This document shows, one piece after another, positions 1 to 5,583 of a stretch of DNA of 5,887 nucleotides. How positions within the stretch are numbered: position 1 is the first letter of the stretch; each line of letters opens with the position of its first letter. A program made the position numbers and the translations under genes. The notes below the pieces were generated by a model that was not told where the DNA came from, searched no databases, and saw only the letters and a program-made list of their open reading frames with translations. Source of the DNA: Bacillota bacterium (GTDB taxonomy: Bacteria > Bacillota > Clostridia > Christensenellales > CALWSW01); contig JAEYFO010000207.1 in NCBI GenBank assembly GCA_023402915.1, positions 1-5,887 of the forward strand, given 5' to 3'.

Positions 1-90
1 GGAGTATACGCTGGTGGAAATGTGATCGAAAAAAACGCTTCCTCAGAAGGAACGACAAGACGTTCCAGAATTTACTGCGTAAAAATTGAA

Positions 91-119
91 TTGACAAAAT
101 GATGGAAAATAGATAAAAT
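91..119 (+). promoter_or_regulatory. Predicted sigma-70/SigA promoter of the alpha/beta hydrolase gene
   Basis: A perfect -35 box TTGACA (91-96) is followed, after exactly 17 bases, by TAAAAT (114-119), which matches the -10 consensus at five of six positions. The surroundings are strongly AT-rich, in contrast to the GC-rich gene downstream. Transcription would start near 125-127, about 220 bases before the hydrolase start codon. A short inverted repeat, TTTAC-TGC-GTAAA (71-83), lies just upstream of the -35 box and could be a regulator site. The boxes and spacing are seen directly; promoter use is inferred. Confidence 0.7.
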
Positions 120-349
120 AAAACAAAAATGAGATAAAAAATAAAGACGACAAGAAAAAAACGGCCTGAATCCAACCGAAGGACAGATTTTTCCACTCTG
201 ACACCCGCCAACTCTGCTGCCTGACGATCGGCTGAACCGCCGGAGCGATTCCGGCGTTTGCATTCCGGCGCAGACAGAACCGTTCGGCTACATCCGTGCC
301 GGAGGCTTTTGTCCGTGCCGGGCAATCAACAACACGGGAGGAAAAAACG
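120..349 (+). other. Long structured 5' leader of the hydrolase gene
   Basis: No convincing gene lies here. The first 60 bases are A-rich; the rest is GC-rich and can fold. CGCCGGA (238-244) pairs perfectly with TCCGGCG (250-256) around a five-base loop. The same 9-mer ATTCCGGCG recurs at 262-270, so the left arm has two mutually exclusive partners. TCCGTGCCGG occurs twice (293-302 and 312-321), adding further CCGG arms. No known riboswitch class was recognised. The ribosome site GGGAGG (336-341) sits eight bases before the ATG at 350. The leader may only be an untranslated spacer, or may act as an attenuator. Confidence 0.4.
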
Positions 350-1285
350 ATGGCAATCCGGGAATTTACCATTGCTTCCGCGAACGGTCGCGACACGCTC
401 AAGGGCTGGACCTATACGCCTTTGGACAAGCCCAAGGGGATCATTCAGCTGGTGCACGGCTTCGGCGAACATTCCCGCCGGTATCTGCACATGATCGGCC
501 TGTTCCAGGAGGCAGGCTATGTGGTCTATGCCGACGACCACATTGGACACGGGAAAACCGGATATGACTCCGGCACGCTGGGCGATCCGGGCACCAGCGG
601 GCTGGACGGATACCGGACCTATCTCGACGACGAAAAACAGGTACACGATCTGGCGGTGAAGGAATTCCCCGGCATCCCCTTCCTGATGTTCGGCCACAGC
701 TGGGGCTCCATGATCGCCCGCGGCTACGCGGCGCTCTACGGGGAAGATCTGGCGGGAGTGTGCCTGTGCGGCGTGGTTTCGGGCATGAAGGGCTGCGAGA
801 TCATGATCCACGACAAGGAATTTGAAAATGTCATCGCCAGCGGTCAGGGCGCTCAGCGCGGCGGAGACTGGATGGCCAAGTGCTTTGTGGACATGGACGA
901 ACGCTTTGACGACGGCGTGGCCAACGGCTGGATCTGCGACGATCCGCGGGTGGTGGCCGACCATGCGGCCGATCCGTTCAACTGCTTTGATCCCACCGTA
1001 CAGCTGCTCTACGATCTGGTCAAACTTTCCGGCGTGATCGAGGCGGACGACTGGGCGAAGCAGGTGCCCGCACACGTTCCCGCCTATCTGATCGCAGGCG
1101 ATTGCGACCCCTGCGGCAATTACGGCGAAGGGCTGTACCATGTGGCCAACATGCTCATCGAAACGGGCCATAAGGCCACGGTGAAGGCCTATAGCGGCTG
1201 GCGGCACGAGATCCACAACTGCCGCGAGATCCGCGACGAAGTGGTGCAGGGCATCGTGGACTTCTTCGACGGCGCGATCAAATAA
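350..1285 (+). CDS. Alpha/beta hydrolase, lysophospholipase/monoacylglycerol lipase type
   Basis: This 311-residue cytoplasmic hydrolase probably cleaves an ester bond in a lysophospholipid, monoacylglycerol or similar small lipid; the substrate cannot be read from the sequence. The usual serine-hydrolase marks are present: the oxyanion-hole motif HGFGEH (residues 36-41), the nucleophile elbow GHSWGS with Ser117, a likely acid Asp253 in the AGDCDP stretch, and a likely catalytic His286 in WRHEIHN near the end. The region of about 145-235 forms the variable lid. The length is normal for the Hydrolase_4 (serine aminopeptidase S33-like) family, and there is no signal peptide. ATG 350 is preferred over an in-frame upstream start at 296 because GGGAGG lies eight bases upstream and the family homology begins there. 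The gene appears monocistronic, with its own promoter at 91-119 and a terminator just downstream. Confidence 0.93.
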   Translation: MAIREFTIASANGRDTLKGWTYTPLDKPKGIIQLVHGFGEHSRRYLHMIGLFQEAGYVVYADDHIGHGKTGYDSGTLGDPGTSGLDGYRTYLDDEKQVHDLAVKEFPGIPFLMFGHSWGSMIARGYAALYGEDLAGVCLCGVVSGMKGCEIMIHDKEFENVIASGQGAQRGGDWMAKCFVDMDERFDDGVANGWICDDPRVVADHAADPFNCFDPTVQLLYDLVKLSGVIEADDWAKQVPAHVPAYLIAGDCDPCGNYGEGLYHVANMLIETGHKATVKAYSGWRHEIHNCREIRDEVVQGIVDFFDGAIK

Positions 1286-1337
1286 GCTCCGGCATGGGCG
1301 GCGCTCCTTTTCGGGCGCTGTATAGGGACAAAAAGCC

Positions 1338-1371
1338 AAAAGGAGACAGCGTTTTTGCTGCCTCCTTTTTT
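1338..1371. terminator. Bidirectional intrinsic terminator between convergent genes
   Basis: AAAAGGAG (1338-1345) pairs with CTCCTTTT (1362-1369) and CAGC (1347-1350) with GCTG (1357-1360). One A/C mismatch lies between them and the loop is GTTTTT. A T run follows on the plus strand (1366-1371), serving the hydrolase gene. On the minus strand the hairpin is followed by TTTTGG and then another T run, serving the XRE regulator gene that ends at 1388. Both genes converge here. Confidence 0.85.
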
Positions 1372-1387
1372 GTGGGCATATGTGATC

Positions 1388-1630
1388 TCATACGATCTCC
1401 TGTTCGAGCGCATCGAATTCCGGCGTGGAGAAAAAGCAGCCCAGCGTCAGATCCAGACCGTCGCACAGCTTTTTGATGGTCAAAATGGAAACATCTCTGC
1501 GCCGCTCGTCCAGCAGGCTGTAAACCGTGGAAGGGGTCACGCCCGAAAGATTGGCCAGCTCATTGGGGCGAATGCCCCGTTCTTTGCAGAGCGCACGAAT
1601 GCGCCGCGCCACAGCATCCTTGACAGTCAT
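1388..1630 (-). CDS. Small XRE/Cro-CI-type helix-turn-helix transcriptional regulator
   Basis: An 80-residue protein that consists almost entirely of one five-helix Cro/CI-type DNA-binding domain. The helix-turn-helix is visible at residues 22-41: PNELANLSG forms the scaffold helix, and TPSTVYSLLD the recognition helix. It is followed by the conserved TIKKLCDGLDLTL segment, where such domains dimerise or pack. There is no separate effector or peptidase domain, so it acts as a stand-alone DNA binder. The ATG at 1630 is chosen because the homology starts there and GAGGTGG lies a few bases upstream; the much longer open frame upstream is a shadow of the lipoprotein gene. It is divergent from the lipoprotein gene, and the shared spacer contains a nested palindrome. 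Autoregulation and control of the lipoprotein are therefore likely, but this is inferred from position. Confidence 0.9.
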   Translation of the reverse strand: MTVKDAVARRIRALCKERGIRPNELANLSGVTPSTVYSLLDERRRDVSILTIKKLCDGLDLTLGCFFSTPEFDALEQEIV

Positions 1631-1662
1631 CACGCCACCTCGCAAAAAGCATAAAAAATAAA

Positions 1663-1688
1663 ACGCAACCGCGTATACGCACTTGCGT
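1663..1688. promoter_or_regulatory. Nested palindromic operator in the divergent spacer
   Basis: A 26-bp dyad centred at 1675.5. The core GCGTATACGC (1671-1680) is a perfect palindrome, flanked at two bases on each side by ACGCAA (1663-1668) and TTGCGT (1683-1688), which are exact reverse complements. Only two base pairs of the 26-bp symmetry are mismatched. A second overlapping dyad, TACGCA-CT-TGCGTA (1676-1689), shares half-sites with the first. The right arm is also the predicted -35 box of the lipoprotein gene. The left arm lies about 33 bp upstream of the regulator start codon. This is the expected layout for a Cro/CI-type operator; binding by the adjacent regulator is inferred. Confidence 0.7.
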
Positions 1689-1711
1689 AATTTTGGCGAG
1701 TGACCTATACT
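1683..1711 (+). promoter_or_regulatory. Predicted promoter of the lipoprotein gene, overlapping the operator
   Basis: TTGCGT (1683-1688) as -35 and TATACT (1706-1711) as -10 are separated by 17 bases. The -10 box matches consensus at five of six positions. The -35 is weak (three of six) and is formed by the right arm of the operator palindrome, so a bound regulator would block or help RNA polymerase. The expected start of transcription is near 1718, giving a leader of roughly 40 bases. Confidence 0.6.
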
Positions 1712-1756
1712 TAATTTGACGGATACTGTCCGAAAAACAAAGGAGGGGGAAAGTTG

Positions 1757-2830
1757 ATGAAGAGGGTGTTTCTGGTTTTGCTGGCGGCGACGGTGCTGCT
1801 TTGCGCGTGCGGCGCACGGGAAGCCTTTGCATGGGACGATGTTGAAATGAGCGGTGTGCTGCCGCGAACGAAGTCCACGCGGGGAAAATTCTGGCAAAAC
1901 GACGAAAGCAATCTGGTGCTGGAAGTGGAAGGTGTTTCTCAAAACGATTACGGAGACTACCTTTCTTCCTGCAAAGAACAGGGATTCACGGTGGAAGGGG
2001 AAACAAGCGGCAGTTCCTATGAAGCGTACAACCGGGAGGGATATAAGCTGCGCCTGTCCTACTGGGAAAGCAAGAAAAGGCTGAGCATTTATTTGGATGC
2101 GCCCATGGAAATGGGTACGCTCCAATGGCCCAAGAGCGACATTGCGGCATTGTTGCCCGTTCCGCAGTCCACGGTGGGGAAAACCAGGCGGGAAGGGGAA
2201 GATGGCTTTGCGGTGTATGTCGGAGACACTTCCCAGGAGGAATTTCGAGCGTATGCCGACGCTTGCGCAGAGCGCGGCTTCACAGCCGGCTATCAGCGCG
2301 GCGACGACTATTATTATGCGGACAACGCGGAGGGCTTCCATCTCGATTTGCGCTATGAAGGGAACCGGGTGATGCTCCTTGAGATCGATGCGCCGGAGCA
2401 GGGAAGCGTACAGAATGATGTGTCGATCTTCGAGCAGGAAACGCCGGGAGAGTTGGAAGAACCGGAAGCGACAGAGGTTCCGGAAGAGCCGCAGCCAACG
2501 GAAGCGGCCACGCCGGAACCGACGCCGGAGCTCACGCCGGAACCGGAACAGCCCAGGCTGGTCAACGGGATGCGGCCGGAGTTCAAAGAGGCGAGGGACA
2601 GCTATGAAGCGTTTTTTGACGACTACTGCGACTTCATGAAAAAACTTGACAGAGCGGACAGCGTTTCGGCGGAAATGCTTACGGAGTACCTGGAGTATCT
2701 GGACAACTATACGGACGCGATGGAAAAGCTGGAGGCGTGGGATTCGGGGGACATGAACGATGCGGAGTGGTCGTATTATCTTAAAGTCATGACCAGAATC
2801 AACGAGAAACTGATGAGCGTGGCGGACTGA
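1757..2830 (+). CDS. Secreted lipoprotein with two internal repeats and a C-terminal DUF6591-like domain
   Basis: A 357-residue predicted lipoprotein of unknown function. The N-terminus has Lys-Arg at 2-3, a hydrophobic stretch (4-15) and a lipobox LCAC with the acylated cysteine at Cys18. Residues ~32-116 and ~130-213 are clearly related repeats. Both begin with L-P-x-x-x-S-T-x-G-K, contain a C-x-E-x-G-F-T segment and a Tyr/Asn-x-E-G stretch, and end in DAP. A Pro/Glu/Thr-rich acidic linker (about 214-268) follows. The C-terminal ~85 residues (RPEFKEARDSYEAFFDDYCD onward) are helical and resemble the DUF6591 domain of clostridial lipoproteins, as recalled from memory. The true start is ATG 1757, not the TTG one codon before, with AGGAGGGGG ten bases upstream. 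Exposure on the outer face of the cytoplasmic membrane is expected. The divergent XRE regulator probably controls it. Confidence 0.88.
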   Translation: MKRVFLVLLAATVLLCACGAREAFAWDDVEMSGVLPRTKSTRGKFWQNDESNLVLEVEGVSQNDYGDYLSSCKEQGFTVEGETSGSSYEAYNREGYKLRLSYWESKKRLSIYLDAPMEMGTLQWPKSDIAALLPVPQSTVGKTRREGEDGFAVYVGDTSQEEFRAYADACAERGFTAGYQRGDDYYYADNAEGFHLDLRYEGNRVMLLEIDAPEQGSVQNDVSIFEQETPGELEEPEATEVPEEPQPTEAATPEPTPELTPEPEQPRLVNGMRPEFKEARDSYEAFFDDYCDFMKKLDRADSVSAEMLTEYLEYLDNYTDAMEKLEAWDSGDMNDAEWSYYLKVMTRINEKLMSVAD

Positions 2831-2854
2831 GAGAGTTCCCAAAAAAGACAAAAC

Positions 2855-2887
2855 AAAAAGACAGGGAGAACTTCTCTCTGTCTTTTT
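2855..2887. terminator. Bidirectional intrinsic terminator after the lipoprotein gene
   Basis: Fifteen bases on each side (2855-2869 and 2873-2887) pair with a single G-U wobble around a three-base loop. The stem opens with AAAAAGACAG and closes with CTGTCTTTTT. The T run at 2883-2887 serves the plus-strand lipoprotein gene. On the minus strand the stem is followed by TTTTTGTTTTG and then a second T run (complement of 2841-2850), which could stop transcripts coming from the 2Fe-2S protein gene. Confidence 0.88.
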
Positions 2888-3124
2888 GCGTGTCCGGGCG
2901 ATTTTCGGAAATTTCCGGGCTATGGCTTTACTGAACGGCTTTTGCGCGCAAATTCGATCAGGAAAAAATCAAATCGGGCGCGTTCACAGCCGGGTGCAGG
3001 CCGAATCGAGCGCCAATTCAATCAGATAGCCCGCCAAACTGGAGCGAATTGCACCAAACAGGCGCCAACAGCGCCACGCCGGACGGCTTCCCGAATCGCC
3101 CTTGCCGCGCGGCTGCTTGCGGAC
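2888..3124. other. Non-coding spacer with degenerate short repeats
   Basis: About 237 bases between two convergent genes. The open frames crossing it show no recognisable protein and run antisense into the 2Fe-2S gene. GCGCGCAAATTCGATCA (2944-2960) and GAGCGCCAATTCAATCA (3008-3024) match at 14 of 17 positions. CCGAATCG occurs at 3001-3008 and 3091-3098. Short inverted repeats are GGCGC-CAACA-GCGCC (3061-3075) and the palindrome GCCGCGCGGC (3104-3113). No RNA family was recognised. The region may simply be 3' untranslated sequence of the minus-strand operon. Confidence 0.4.
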
Positions 3125-3367
3125 TTACAGCCTGGCGAGGACTTCCGTTTCAAAGAAGGAAGGGGCGGTATCGGGCGTGACGGCAAAATATTCGCCGTCG
3201 AGCGAGACGCACACGCCGTTTTCCTGGCAGTGGCCGGTGCAGAACGAGGCGGCCAGCTCCACCTTGTCCGAAACGTTTTTTTCGGCGATGAGGGTCTGGA
3301 GCTGTTCCATGACATGGGGCGCGCCCTTGAGATGGCAGGCGCTTCCGACGCAGACAGTAAGTTTCAT
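3125..3367 (-). CDS. Thioredoxin-fold (2Fe-2S) ferredoxin-like protein
   Basis: An 80-residue cytoplasmic protein of the small 2Fe-2S thioredoxin-like ferredoxin type, related to the NuoE/HydC C-terminal domain. Four cysteines follow the family spacing: Cys6-x4-Cys11 in CVGSACHLKG and Cys43-x3-Cys47 in SFCTGHC; a further Cys53 is also present. The cluster should transfer single electrons between redox partners. ATG 3367 is chosen because the fold starts there and GAGGT lies eight bases upstream; an in-frame ATG at 3388 has no ribosome site. It follows the small membrane protein gene by 39 bases in the same direction, so the two are probably cotranscribed. Family relatives are often found near hydrogenase or other flavin/iron-sulfur enzymes. 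Its partner here may be the upstream fumarate-reductase-like enzyme, but that is inferred. Confidence 0.88.
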   Translation of the reverse strand: MKLTVCVGSACHLKGAPHVMEQLQTLIAEKNVSDKVELAASFCTGHCQENGVCVSLDGEYFAVTPDTAPSFFETEVLARL

Positions 3368-3406
3368 GGCAGAGTACCTCACAAGCATAGTTGTTGAAGG
3401 GAAAGG

Positions 3407-3694
3407 TCAGGCCGCCTGAGCAGCCTTCTTTTCAAGGGAGCGGTTGCGGAAATACAGCGCGATGTCCGTGCAGACCATCGTGATGTTGGGGAAATAGAAC
3501 CAGAACGCCAGATTATAGGTCTGGGTCAGGCACTTGGAGACGATGCCGCACACGTAGCCAAAGGCGATGAAGCACATGAACAGCAGGCTTTTGCCCTTGG
3601 TGGAACGGGAGCGGACAGAGCGCACGATGGACAACGGCCAGGAAAGACCGAAGCAAATGATCATCAGTGTTTCAAAAAGGCTGGCGAAATTCAT
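3407..3694 (-). CDS. Small three-helix membrane protein, PQ-loop/SemiSWEET-like
   Basis: A 95-residue hydrophobic protein with three predicted membrane helices at about residues 6-25, 36-53 and 60-82, and a basic C-terminal tail (RNRSLEKK). The first helix ends in SWPLSI, followed by a basic loop with RSTKGKSLLF. This pattern resembles the PQ-loop of SemiSWEET/MtN3-type transporters, which are also about 90 residues with three helices and work as dimers, although the classical Pro-Gln pair is Pro-Leu here. The substrate is unknown. ATG 3694 is preferred over the longer upstream frame because GGAG lies about eleven bases upstream of the ATG and the upstream translation is Arg/Ser-rich non-membrane sequence. 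It sits between the flavoprotein and ferredoxin genes. Transport of a dicarboxylate or another role in the pathway is only a guess. Confidence 0.82.
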   Translation of the reverse strand: MNFASLFETLMIICFGLSWPLSIVRSVRSRSTKGKSLLFMCFIAFGYVCGIVSKCLTQTYNLAFWFYFPNITMVCTDIALYFRNRSLEKKAAQAA

Positions 3695-3974
3695 TGAAGT
3701 AGTTCTCCGTAACGATCGAAAATTGCGTGCCGCGGCGCGCGGGGACGCGGAAGGACGGAAGAAGCGTCCCCGGCTGCGGCGGGAGTGTCTTTTGGAAAGT
3801 GCGTCCGCCCAATGTCCGGCGCCGCCCGTATAGGCTGTGCAGGCGCACACAGGGCGCAGCGCGTTTTGGAATGCCGCACAAGAAAGAAGTTTGACAGAAA
3901 AAGCGTTCTGGCAGGTTTTTCCAAGCAGCTTTCTCAAAAAAGAAACGGGGCGCGGCTTCCGGCGAACTTCACAG
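3695..3974 (-). other. 280-bp intercistronic gap with a stable GC-rich hairpin
   Basis: No gene was recognised here on either strand. The main structure is a perfect eight-base stem GGGGACGC (3741-3748) / GCGTCCCC (3764-3771), extended by the C3740-G3772 pair, with a 15-base purine-rich loop on the plus strand. It lies about 50 bases upstream of the small membrane protein gene as that gene is read, and has no T run after it, so it is not a standard terminator. A weaker stem CAGAA/TTCTG (3895-3910) lies near the end of the flavoprotein gene. The gap could hold a processing site, a weak internal promoter or an attenuator. No confident -35/-10 pair was found. Confidence 0.4.
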
Positions 3975-4532
3975 TTAGCGGTTGCGGTGGTAATCGGGCA
4001 GCAGACGGGGGGAGACCATGTCGCTGTGGATGCCCGCTTCGTCCAGCTCCCTGGCGTAAGCGTCCACATGGGAGAGGGTCAGCGCGCCGAGGGACACGTC
4101 TTTGGACTTTTCAGAGGCGTTCTTGCCGGCGTTGCGGCCGAACACGATGATGTCCAGCAGGGAGTTGCCCATCAGGCGGTTGCGGCCGTGGATGCCTCCG
4201 ACGGCTTCGCCCGCGACGAAAAGGTTTTCAATGCCGCTCTGGCCGTCGTCCGTGATGTCGATGCCGCCGTTTTGATAGTGCAGCGTCGGATAGACCAAAA
4301 TGGGCTCCTTGCGGATGTCGATGCCGTATTTGCCGAACATGCGCATCATGGCGGGGATGCGCTTTTCGATGGTGCCTTCGCCGCCCTTGAGCTCGATCAT
4401 GGGGGTGTCCAGCCACACGCCCACGCCCTCGGGGGTCTTGACGCCCTTGCCGCGGGTGGAGCACTCGCGGATGATGGACGCGGCGGACACGTCGCGGGTC
4501 TCGAGGGGATGCATGAAGGCTTCGCCATCCAC
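3975..4532 (-). CDS. C-terminal part of the frameshifted fumarate reductase/succinate dehydrogenase-type flavoprotein
   Basis: This frame carries the C-terminal 185 residues of the flavoprotein whose N-terminal part is encoded upstream in another frame. It begins in DGEAFMHPLETRD, within the conserved capping/catalytic region. It also holds the IEKRIPAMMRMF helix and the AGEAVGGIHGRNRLMGNSLL motif, whose arginine and glycines bind substrate and FAD in the SdhA/FrdA family. It ends at a TAA (3977-3975). The GTG at 4532 has no ribosome site and lies inside a conserved region, so this is not an independent gene. In-frame coding actually reaches back to about 4564, where VRSLGAKLINV can be read. 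Together with the upstream piece the repaired protein would be 531 or 532 residues. Confidence 0.85.
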   Translation of the reverse strand: MDGEAFMHPLETRDVSAASIIRECSTRGKGVKTPEGVGVWLDTPMIELKGGEGTIEKRIPAMMRMFGKYGIDIRKEPILVYPTLHYQNGGIDITDDGQSGIENLFVAGEAVGGIHGRNRLMGNSLLDIIVFGRNAGKNASEKSKDVSLGALTLSHVDAYARELDEAGIHSDMVSPRLLPDYHRNR

Positions 4533-5569
4533 GTTGATGAGCTTTGCGCCCAGCGAACGGACCTTTCCGTCACCAGCGCGCCGAAGATCTGCTCGGGATA
4601 GGCCGCGCCGGTGGGATGATACTGAAGCGTGTCGGCGTAGAGCAGCCTGGCTCCCGCGCGGTAGGCCAGCACGAGGCCGTCCGCTGTCGCGCCGTAGTGG
4701 TTGGACGTGGGGAAGCCCTGATAGTGCAGCCGTCCTGCGCCGCCGGTGGCGATGATGACGGTCTTGGCGCGGGCGATGAGGATCTCCTTCGTCTCCATGT
4801 TCAGCAGCACTGCGCCGGCAGCCCTGCCGTTTTCGTCGAGGATCAGCTCGATGGCGGCGGTGAAGTCCACCACGGGGATCTGGCGGTTGAGCACTTCGTC
4901 GCGCAGCGTGCGCATGATCTCCGCGCCGGAATAGTCCTTGGCCGCGTGCATGCGTTTGCGGGACGTGCCGCCGCCGTGGGTGGTGATCATGGTGCCGTCC
5001 GGCTCCTTGTCAAATTCCACGCCCAGATCGTTGAGCCACTGGATAGCTTCGGGCGCTTCTGTGACGAGCTTATAGAGCAGCTCGGGCTTTGCGGCGAAAT
5101 GGCCGCCGCCGAACGCGTCGAGATAGTGGATGGCGGGGGAATCGTTGGGCTTGTCGGCCGCCTGGATGCCGCCTTCGGCCATCATGGTGTTGGCGTCGCC
5201 CAGGCGGAGCTTGGTGACGATCATGGCCTTTGCGCCGTTGTTGTCGGCTTCAATGGCCGCAGAAGCGCCGGCGCCGCCGCCGCCGATGATCAGCACGTCC
5301 ACGTCGTAATCCACCCGGGAGAGGTCGATCTCGGCGGGATCGACGCGGCTGTTGGCCTGCAACAGGGCGGCCAGCTCCAGCGGCACCTTTTCTCCCTTGT
5401 TGGGGCCGGCGGAAAGGACGGCAAATTCCTTTTCCTTGTAGTCGGGATGATAGGTCTTGAGGAGGAGATCCTTTTCCTCCGCGGTCATCCTGCGGGGCTC
5501 GAGGCTCGCGTTGGCTTCGCGGGCCGCTTCCACCTTTTTGAGGGATTCGCGCATTTCTTCGGGATACAT
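4397..5569 (-). CDS. N-terminal part of fumarate reductase/succinate dehydrogenase-type FAD-binding subunit, ended by a frameshift
   Basis: This is the flavoprotein subunit of a fumarate reductase-like enzyme, expected to exchange electrons between FAD and a fumarate/succinate-type substrate. Up to residue 335 it matches the family: an N-terminal extension (1-88), the dinucleotide-binding motif LIIGGGGAGASAA (93-105), AEGGIQAA (131-138), HGGGTSRKRMHAA (198-210), IIATGGAGR (272-280) and YHPTG (317-321). Asn127 sits where SdhA/FrdA have the histidine that binds FAD covalently, so the FAD is probably non-covalent. After LVTE (332-335) the frame runs into Ser/Pro/Arg-rich nonsense and stops at 4397, because one base is missing near 4564-4566. 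ATG 5569 has AGGAGG overlapping the stop codon of the preceding iron-sulfur gene, so translation is coupled. The full gene spans 3975-5569. The break may be a real mutation or a sequencing error. Confidence 0.9.
   Translation of the reverse strand: MYPEEMRESLKKVEAAREANASLEPRRMTAEEKDLLLKTYHPDYKEKEFAVLSAGPNKGEKVPLELAALLQANSRVDPAEIDLSRVDYDVDVLIIGGGGAGASAAIEADNNGAKAMIVTKLRLGDANTMMAEGGIQAADKPNDSPAIHYLDAFGGGHFAAKPELLYKLVTEAPEAIQWLNDLGVEFDKEPDGTMITTHGGGTSRKRMHAAKDYSGAEIMRTLRDEVLNRQIPVVDFTAAIELILDENGRAAGAVLLNMETKEILIARAKTVIIATGGAGRLHYQGFPTSNHYGATADGLVLAYRAGARLLYADTLQYHPTGAAYPEQIFGALVTERSVRWAQSSSTWMAKPSCIPSRPATCPPRPSSASAPPAARASRPPRAWACGWTPP
4564..4566 (-). other. Single-base frameshift site in the flavoprotein gene
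   Basis: The plus strand reads ACCTTTCCGTC. The coding strand therefore reads GTG ACG GAA AGG TCC, giving V-T-E-R-S and then nonsense. One additional A in the run of three would give GTG ACG GAA AAG GTC CGT TCG, that is V-T-E-K-V-R-S, which continues directly into the C-terminal frame (LGAKLINVDGEAF). A loss of one base in a short homopolymer is the simplest explanation. Confidence 0.85.
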
Positions 5570-5583
5570 GGGCTTCCTCCTTA
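5570..5583 (-). promoter_or_regulatory. Ribosome site of the flavoprotein gene overlapping the upstream stop codon
   Basis: Read on the minus strand, TAAGGAGGAAGCCC comes directly before ATG 5569. The TAA ends the iron-sulfur gene and its last A begins the AGGAGG ribosome site. The eleven-base gap and shared signal imply that the two subunits are made from one transcript with coupled translation. Confidence 0.8.

Noticed and set aside
2..25. Possible C-terminal tail of an upstream plus-strand gene (E-Y-T-L-V-E-M then TGA)
   Set aside because: Only seven codons are visible. The other two plus-strand frames are also open over this stretch, so there is nothing to decide between them.
49..66. 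GGAACG-ACAAGA-CGTTCC inverted repeat as a terminator
   Set aside because: The stem is only six base pairs and no T run follows on either strand; it might be a protein-binding site, but nothing supports that.
326..1339. Long open frame on the minus strand across the hydrolase gene
   Set aside because: It is an antisense shadow of a GC-rich gene with clear family motifs on the plus strand; its translation is His/Ala/Val-rich with no recognisable fold.
1631..2851. Upstream extension of the XRE regulator frame into the lipoprotein gene
   Set aside because: The Arg/Phe-rich translation is antisense to the lipoprotein. The regulator has a good ribosome site and family start at 1630.
2942..3397. 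Plus-strand open frame of 151 codons across the spacer and the 2Fe-2S gene
   Set aside because: It is antisense to a gene with a clear cysteine signature, has low-complexity Arg/Ala sequence and no ribosome site.
3695..4069. N-terminal extension of the small membrane protein frame
   Set aside because: The translated extension is Arg/Ser/Cys-rich, overlaps the end of the flavoprotein gene, and the membrane protein has a fitting start and ribosome site at 3694.
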